Below are positions 58,320 through 64,000 of a stretch of DNA of 64,000 bases, one piece after another (position 1 is the first letter of the stretch; each line of letters opens with the position of its first letter). The stretch comes from Cordia subcordata (lineage: Eukaryota; Streptophyta; Magnoliopsida; Boraginales; Cordiaceae), in contig JAPTOF010000025.1 in assembly GCA_028554755.1 (NCBI GenBank), positions 4,513,501 through 4,577,500 of the forward strand. Direction: 5' to 3'. The notes beneath the pieces are model-generated. The model was not told the origin of the DNA and did not search any database. It saw only the letters and a list, made by a program, of their open reading frames with translations. A program made the position numbers and the translations under genes.

Positions 58320-60665
58320 TATTTTTTTAAATATACCCCATAAGGGGCTCGGGGCAACTCTTTGCCTTCTAATTCCTATGACCTATATGCGTTGCCAAAC
58401 AAAACTTGTATAATTAAGAATAGACCTTCCTAGTTTAGAGACCATTTGCCATAGAAATGATTTCTCTAGCCTTTTAGTAGAATAACCTTCCTGTTAGGAT
58501 TAGTATGCCCTAACGCTCACTTGTACTTGACATTTTGGATATGAAACAATGTATAATCATTTTTTTGTTAAATGGCATTATGAGTTTCTTACATATTATC
58601 TCTGTTATGTTTTTATTGATGCATGTGAAGGTCCCTTGACTTGAACTAATGAATTGGGTGCGCAGTGAGGCTGGACGCACAGTAGGTCCAAGTCTAGATT
58701 TAGTCACGTCATAAATTGAATCCATAACCGAATAGTAGTGTTGGGCACTCTACTAGGATAAGGTTATATTGAGCAAGTCTCCTTTTTTAGGGTGATCTAC
58801 CTAGGTCATTGGAGGACTTTCTGGATTTGTCTCAATAGTACGTGTGTCACATATTGAATAGGACCATTGTGAGTATGTTTTCTAGAGACGTACTATCAAA
58901 TAAAGAAAACAAGACACTCACTGCTACTAAATGATCATTGCTCTTAATCTTGAGTATATGTGGATGAACTAATGAAGTTAGGGTTTGGAACTTTGATTCA
59001 CCATGGGTGAGATCTTATTTTATTAGGATCAACAGCCTTGTGTATTGAGTGCTAATTTCTAATTAATTGGAATATGCATATGCAAAATGGAATCTATGTG
59101 TCCCCTTTGGGATTGTCCAAATTTATCATCCGAATCTAGATCTAGTGATACTACCTTTATAGGTGTGTTGGTCATAAGGCTTAAGGGTCGCTCCTGAGAT
59201 CATGAGATTCCATGACTAAGGATGGTTGGAAATAGGACAAGAAACCCAACGGAAAAAGATACAGCTGCGAAGGTGATAGTACACAGGCCAAAGAACCAGT
59301 CTTAACTGTGGGTATACATAGAAGGACATTATGGTCGGTTATTTAATAGGTCAAAGACAAAGTTTACATTCTTTTGTGATAAGCTTTTGGGTAATAGTAA
59401 TTATTCTTGGAGTGCAACTTTGATCTTATGGTGGAATAGATAGGAGTTAAAAATAATTATTATGTCGCCTAAATCGGGCAAGGACATTTTAAATTATTTT
59501 TGGAAGCCATGGATAATTGAGTCTTCTTGGTCCCTTACTTAGTTGAAATGACTTTGAGAGAGTAATTTTGAAAGAGCAAATTCCATATTGTGGTATTAGC
59601 CCTATTGGGCCAAAGCTTGGAATTGGGTTTGGGCTTTCTTTAGAGTCCAAGATAACCTAATTGGGCTTGGATGGTTTCCTATTGGGCTTGGGCCTCCACA
59701 TGGATTATGGACTATGTGTTGGGCTTGGCCCAAGTCTTCCAAGACAAGTGGACAACTTGCAAAATACTACAAAAACAAGTGGACAACTTGCGCAAGTCTT
59801 CCAAGACAAGTTTGGCAAGTTACATAAAGGAAATACTACATGATATTTTCTCCCACATTGAAAGATTAGCAACTTTGGGTGCTAAGGTTCTCTCTATAAA
59901 TAGACAAGACCTTACACCTTTTAGGTAATCCACTTTGTAGTTGATTTCTTCCTTTTTGGCAAGAAAATACTACAACACATAGTACACACTTATTGTGTGA
60001 TTTTTGCTCTAGTTTTTCAAGAGCATATTACTTTGCTTCTTCCCACACAAGAGGCTATTCTCTCAAGATAAGTCTCTTTAATCATAGGGAAGAAGGCTAG
60101 GGAGTTGCCTATTACGACACCCTTATAGTAAAATTTTTGGCGGCCTTGTTCGTATACGGGATCAAAGCTCGTGACGGTTTTAGCTTCATCAAAGGCCCCA
60201 CGCTTCGAGATGTTAGCTTTACATATTTTTGCAAGTACTAGTTATAGTCTATATGTTCTTAAGCATGTTCTTGTGTGTGTTATGTGGTTATTTTATTTTC
60301 CTAGCATGTTTTCGTAGAATTTTTTGAAAATATGGACTAGGATAAACCACACTTAATAATATCGATCCTACACTTCCAAACTAAGTCACTTTCATGAAAA
60401 GATCTAACTTGAACACGTTTATTATAAGGTCGAGACACTTTTTGCTTTTGGACTTGCATACTATTCAATGCATCTAATGTCTTTTGGTCGAGTTCTAACA
60501 ACTCGAGGATCATGGTTATTACATACTCTTGGTTGGTTAACTACTCTTGATGCAACAACTGGGTCAACCTTACATTAATTTCCATGGGAAGGACAAGATC
60601 ATGCCCATAGGTTAGCTGATATGGCGATGCCCCTGTACTTCTTCATTTGGCAAGCTAAGCTAAGA
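58320..60665 (-). pseudogene. Ty3/gypsy integrase C-terminal remnant, split by a solo LTR
   Basis: On the minus strand 60640-60373 reads SPYQLTYGHDLVLPMEINV, then LLELDQKTLDALNSMQVQKQ, YNKRVQVRSF and ESDLVWK. Across the solo LTR the frame continues without loss at 58491-58320 as VILLKG, HFYGKWSLN, EGLFLI, LEGKELPRA and YLKKYF. This is the end of a gypsy integrase (GPY/F-like module). Several in-frame stops are present. The reverse transcriptase and LTRs of this element were not found. Confidence 0.8.
58492..60372 (+). mobile_element. Solo LTR, 1881 bp, with 5-bp target duplication
   Basis: It begins TGTTAGGAT and ends ATCCTACA, an inverted terminal pair with one mismatch. It is flanked on both sides by CTTCC (58487-58491 and 60373-60377). 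It contains a TATA box (TATAAATA, 59895-59902) about two thirds along and short repeats of CAAGTGGACAACTTG near 59743-59792. No internal retrotransposon sequence remains, which is the product expected from recombination between two LTRs. TATA position indicates transcription on the plus strand. Confidence 0.88.
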
Positions 60666-61143
60666 AATTATTGGAAATTGTAAAGGACTAATGAATCGTA
60701 TGATTGTCGCATCCTTTATTTAATATTGTTTATTCCTTGTATAGTAGCTGTAACCTTGTAATCATTGATAATTGCTCATAACATTCCTTTTTTCATGCCA
60801 TGGTCTTTAGGTAACCTCCCACTATCTGGCTAGATTAGCAACCATCTTAACTTTCCTTAACTTTATTTGATTGGGCCCTTAAAGCCCCCTTTATACCCTT
60901 TCGAACATTGCCTTGAGATCTAACGATGTTTTCAAATGCCATAAGCTTCCTTCGAACCCATAGAGGGCTTGTGCCTCGATTTGCTGCACTTCAAACTACA
61001 GCATGCCACATCACACACCTAGTCACACCAGATCACTACACCTAGTTGACACGTGCAGTGCCACCTAAGCAGCTTTGTCTACGTATATTATCGATGTGTC
61101 ATGCCACATCAAAATTATATTTTGGTGATAACAAGTTGGCCCC
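60666..61143. other. Unassigned DNA
   Basis: Contains near-repeats of CATGCCACATCA and CACACCTAG/CTACACCTAG at 61000-61110. No gene is recognised. Confidence 0.4.
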
Positions 61144-61192
61144 TTATACATTAAAATTTTCGTTTTTACTTAAATAAATTTCTAATGTATAA
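61144..61192. repeat. Second copy of the TTATACATTA hairpin
   Basis: TTATACATTAA (61144-61154) and CTAATGTATAA (61182-61192) form a stem. The flank GATAACAA..CCCCTTATACATTA parallels TATAACAAA..CCCCCTTATACATTA at 56582. Both may be the same region of one old LTR element family. Confidence 0.55.
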
Positions 61193-63053
61193 CTCCTCTG
61201 ACATAAATGGTAGTTTATTAAACCTTTCAAGTTTATTCTCTGGCATAAAAAATTGATGACTCATTAAACCTTTCGAGTCCATTTGCATTAGGCTTCTAAA
61301 AGTAACTCCAACAACCTCTCTTTTTTTGCTCTATATGTTGGAAGTCAATTTCTTCCTGTCTATATTAAAGGACTTTTTACTTCAATTTTACTCCAATATC
61401 CTTCCTACTTTCTTTCTTAGAGGACTTTCTGTCTCAGTTTTACTCCAATAACTTCCCTACTTCTTCACTGCCTATTTAATTTTACTTTTAGCATTTTCTT
61501 ACTTATTCTCAACAGATATTATTTTATAATTTTTGGAAAATAATTAAAGACAAATTACAAATTTATTATTAATATTAACTTTTAATTTACTATCTTTTTT
61601 TTACAATAAAATTAATAAGTTAAAATTAATATTAATAAAGTATTAATTAAATATATTAATGTTGAAACTAGTACAACTTATAAATATAACTAAAAAATAA
61701 TTTTAATTTTTTTGTAGTCAATAACAACTAATGATGATCAAATTAATCATTGGTGTGAAAGAGAAAGAGATAGGGAGCATATTGTTGCTTTCTAAATGTA
61801 ACAAGCTAAAAAGAAGTTTTAAGGCCCGCTTACAATTGCAGGAGCATCATGAGGAGCTATTAGAGCCCTTTCTCCTTGCATGTGTCTCCTTACAATGACA
61901 AGAACTACAATTGTTGCGAGACTATTGAAGTTGGCCTATATGCCTGTTATCTTTAAACAACTGGTGGACATCTCTTCACATTCCGAGCAAAGCCTTTATA
62001 ACCTGCTTGATTTAAATCAGTCACCCCTTTTGCAATCTTTACTCATTGCACCCTAATTTTCTGATCATCCACTTTCTCTGCCCCTACATTCAAAGGATTT
62101 CACCACTCACTTCCACCTCACTTCTAATCTTCACTCGACCCTTTAAGATGGAGCTCCCATTAGCTTCTCACTACCAAAATGAGACCAAAATTCTTGACAC
62201 TATTGTGCGAACTCCAAGCATGCTTTTAACCAAGTTCCTCCAAGTCATGGACATTGTATCCACTGATGGTGAGGACTAGCCTCTTATCCAATTGGGTCCC
62301 TTCTTCCATTGTGAAAGAGTAAAGATCCCTTTTTATGCACAATCAGTTAGTAATTGACTTCCACAAATATTCTCCAACTTTGTAACTATATTGCTCCTCG
62401 TAGGCTCATCCATAACATGATACTTGACTGGCGATGGAAGAGCCAGGAATATGTGAAAGGATGCCCCTTTGGGACTCTGCCAAAACTTGTTCGAAGCCTT
62501 GTTGAATAAACAAATCCTCAGTTGAACTCCTCTATAGCTTAAAGTTCTTCCTGCCTTCAAAGATGGGGATCTCATATTTTAGACTTGTTGATTTTATTAT
62601 GCTCGAAGTATAGAAAATATGCCAAAACACAATAATCCAACAAGAATTTACAAAACTAACCTCAAACTTGGATTCAGGGTGTCAACAATTGATAAGGCAC
62701 CTTGAATTAATTTGGTCCGCCCTCGGTCAACACTCGATGATCGCTAGTCAAAGATCATGTTGACTGCTAGGGCTAAACCTCTATATGTGCGCTTATATTG
62801 AATTAGATCTCTAGCACCTAGCAAACAAAGCTTTAATCAAATCTAGTCCAAGATGGATGGTAACAATCTCACAAGCCTAGCGAAAGACCATAGTTCACGC
62901 TACCCCATATTGGAGCCCACCCAAAAATGGGTCTTTTTTTATCGAAAAGCAAATCAAAGCAATTTCTTGGATCTCACAATTCGACCATCAAATCACTACT
63001 AAATTGTAACCATTTACTCTTTTTCTGCCAACAAACACTTTGATCGCCGATTT
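61193..63053. other. Unassigned DNA, no convincing gene
   Basis: A duplicated block (AGGACTTTTTACTTCAATTTT and AGGACTTTCTGTCTCAGTTTT) lies near 61365-61455. The open frame at 62046-62279, with an ATG at 62149 reading MELPLASHYQNETK, has no domain I recognise. It is probably old transposon sequence. Confidence 0.4.
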
Positions 63054-63161
63054 GACTTTGATAAGGCCTTGTACCATCAACCCAAAAATGACAAACTTTC
63101 GCCATTGGACTTTGATAAGACCTTGTACCATCAACTCAAAAATGACAAACTTTCTCCTTTC
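63054..63161. repeat. Tandem duplication, 54-bp unit
   Basis: GACTTTGATAAGGCCTTGTA with its downstream bases at 63054-63107 is followed directly by a copy at 63108-63161 with few mismatches. Confidence 0.85.
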
Positions 63162-63660
63162 TTAGGGCGACAATTTCGACCTCCAAACATGAATAAAATA
63201 CTACCAAAATCTTCCTTCTCACGATGAGCACAATGATACCAAGCATGACCTCTTATGTGGTTTATAGCTGAAGAACCAATCCAATTGCTTCAACAGAAAG
63301 TTTTTGAATTTTTTTATTTATTTGTTGATGATGTCAACACTACACAAGAAGATTTTTCTCGATATTCTTGCTCCTTCAACATCCTCGTTGCACTTCAATG
63401 CAAACCAAAGCTCTAGCAGTTTGGAGGTTTGAGGACGCATAGCATACACAAATGGAGCTAAAATGAAAACAAAAATAACGATAAAGTATATGAACAATTT
63501 ACATGGTTCAGCACTGTTGCCTGTGTCCATCATCCCCTTTAAAATGATCTACTATATTTAATTGCACACAATAACTTTTTGTCCCCGAGAAAAAGCCTAA
63601 ACCCTCTTCTCTTAAATCTTACAGAATGCATTGTCCACTCTAGAATACAAGATGCAAGAT
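63162..63660. other. Unassigned DNA at the right edge
   Basis: Text such as ACATGGTTCAGCACTG and GCCTGTGTCCATCATC recalls a dispersed plant repeat, but I cannot name the family. No gene is seen. Confidence 0.3.
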
Positions 63661-63664
63661 TCTA

Positions 63665-63715
<51 letters not shown>

Positions 63716-63725
63716 GCACACACAC
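63661..63725. repeat. Compound (CT)n(TA)n(CA)n microsatellite
   Basis: About 36 bases of CT, then about 18 of TA, then CA dinucleotides. Confidence 0.95.
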
Positions 63726-64000
63726 TTGCCATTAGAGTCACTATGGAATAGATATCAATACAGGGATGCTTGCTAAGAGAAGAAAAAAAGGGAAACATTC
63801 TTGCTTTGCGTTGCTAATGCTAACAACAAATGAAAACACCGGAACACTGCCAACTGTTCAGCCAAAAATGGAATAGGTATGAACTCATTTTGCCAATATT
63901 TCCGGAGACCGGAGTTGCATTGCCGGAAGAAGGCTCAAATGAACAACGGTGTATGCCTGGGGACCATGTCACGTCACGAGAGGACACATTAGGATAACCA
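63726..64000. other. Right edge, nothing recognised
   Basis: No gene or repeat end is recognised in these last bases. Confidence 0.5.

Noticed and set aside
59661..59928. Open frames inside the solo LTR
   Set aside because: No domain is recognised; they coincide with short repeats of CAAGTGGACAACTTG.
62333..62575. Minus-strand 80-codon frame
   Set aside because: No recognisable motif or start context; surrounding DNA is repeat-like.
1..64000. CRISPR arrays, bacterial operons, riboswitches or replication origins
   Set aside because: No regular spaced repeats or bacterial gene layout; introns and transposon types show plant nuclear DNA.

Overview
This 64 kb window is AT-rich nuclear DNA of a flowering plant, most likely a eudicot. 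Two host genes have spliced or plant-specific architecture: an ANKZF1/Vms1-type gene with GT-AG introns, and a fasciclin-like arabinogalactan protein gene. They sit in a sea of plant-type mobile elements (Ty1/copia, Ty3/gypsy, LINE, SINE, Mutator, hAT, Helitron). All calls were made by eye from the sequence; no search was run, and the species cannot be named from this.

Layout. 304-4809 (+): the last six exons of the ANKZF1/Vms1 homologue, whose 5' exons lie outside the window. 5.1-13.1 kb: gene-poor DNA with a non-autonomous Mutator-like element (6255-7575), Helitron-type pieces (7.9-8.7 kb) and an hAT-like MITE (11600-12391). 13187-20448: decayed copia element A with both LTRs. 21220-22245 (-): F-box-associated-domain pseudogene broken by an insertion. 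22245-27343: 5'-truncated copia element B. 27788-40128 (-): copia element D with a TTATA target duplication; it is split in its RNase H region by the younger copia element C (28384-34416, +). 40.1-48.8 kb: gene-free DNA with two tRNA-derived SINEs, two Helitrons and a cluster of hAT-like MITEs. 48806-50086 (-): the intact single-exon FLA gene. 50961-56318: a full-length Mutator-like element with about 200-bp terminal inverted repeats and a 9-bp target duplication. 57.3-60.7 kb: a LINE 3' end, then a gypsy integrase remnant interrupted by a complete 1.88-kb solo LTR (TSD CTTCC). 60.7-64 kb: unassigned, probably old repeat DNA.

Only two genes look like working host genes: the Cdc48/ribosome-quality-control factor and the cell-surface FLA. 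All transposon polyproteins seen are broken by stops or frameshifts. The most unusual object is the 50961-56318 Mutator element. Besides a decayed mudrA-like transposase read inward from its right end, it carries at its left end, on the opposite strand, an intact 99-codon reading frame for a GRF-type zinc finger plus C-terminal membrane segment. The two genes converge, as mudrA and mudrB do in maize MuDR, but the second gene is of a different kind.
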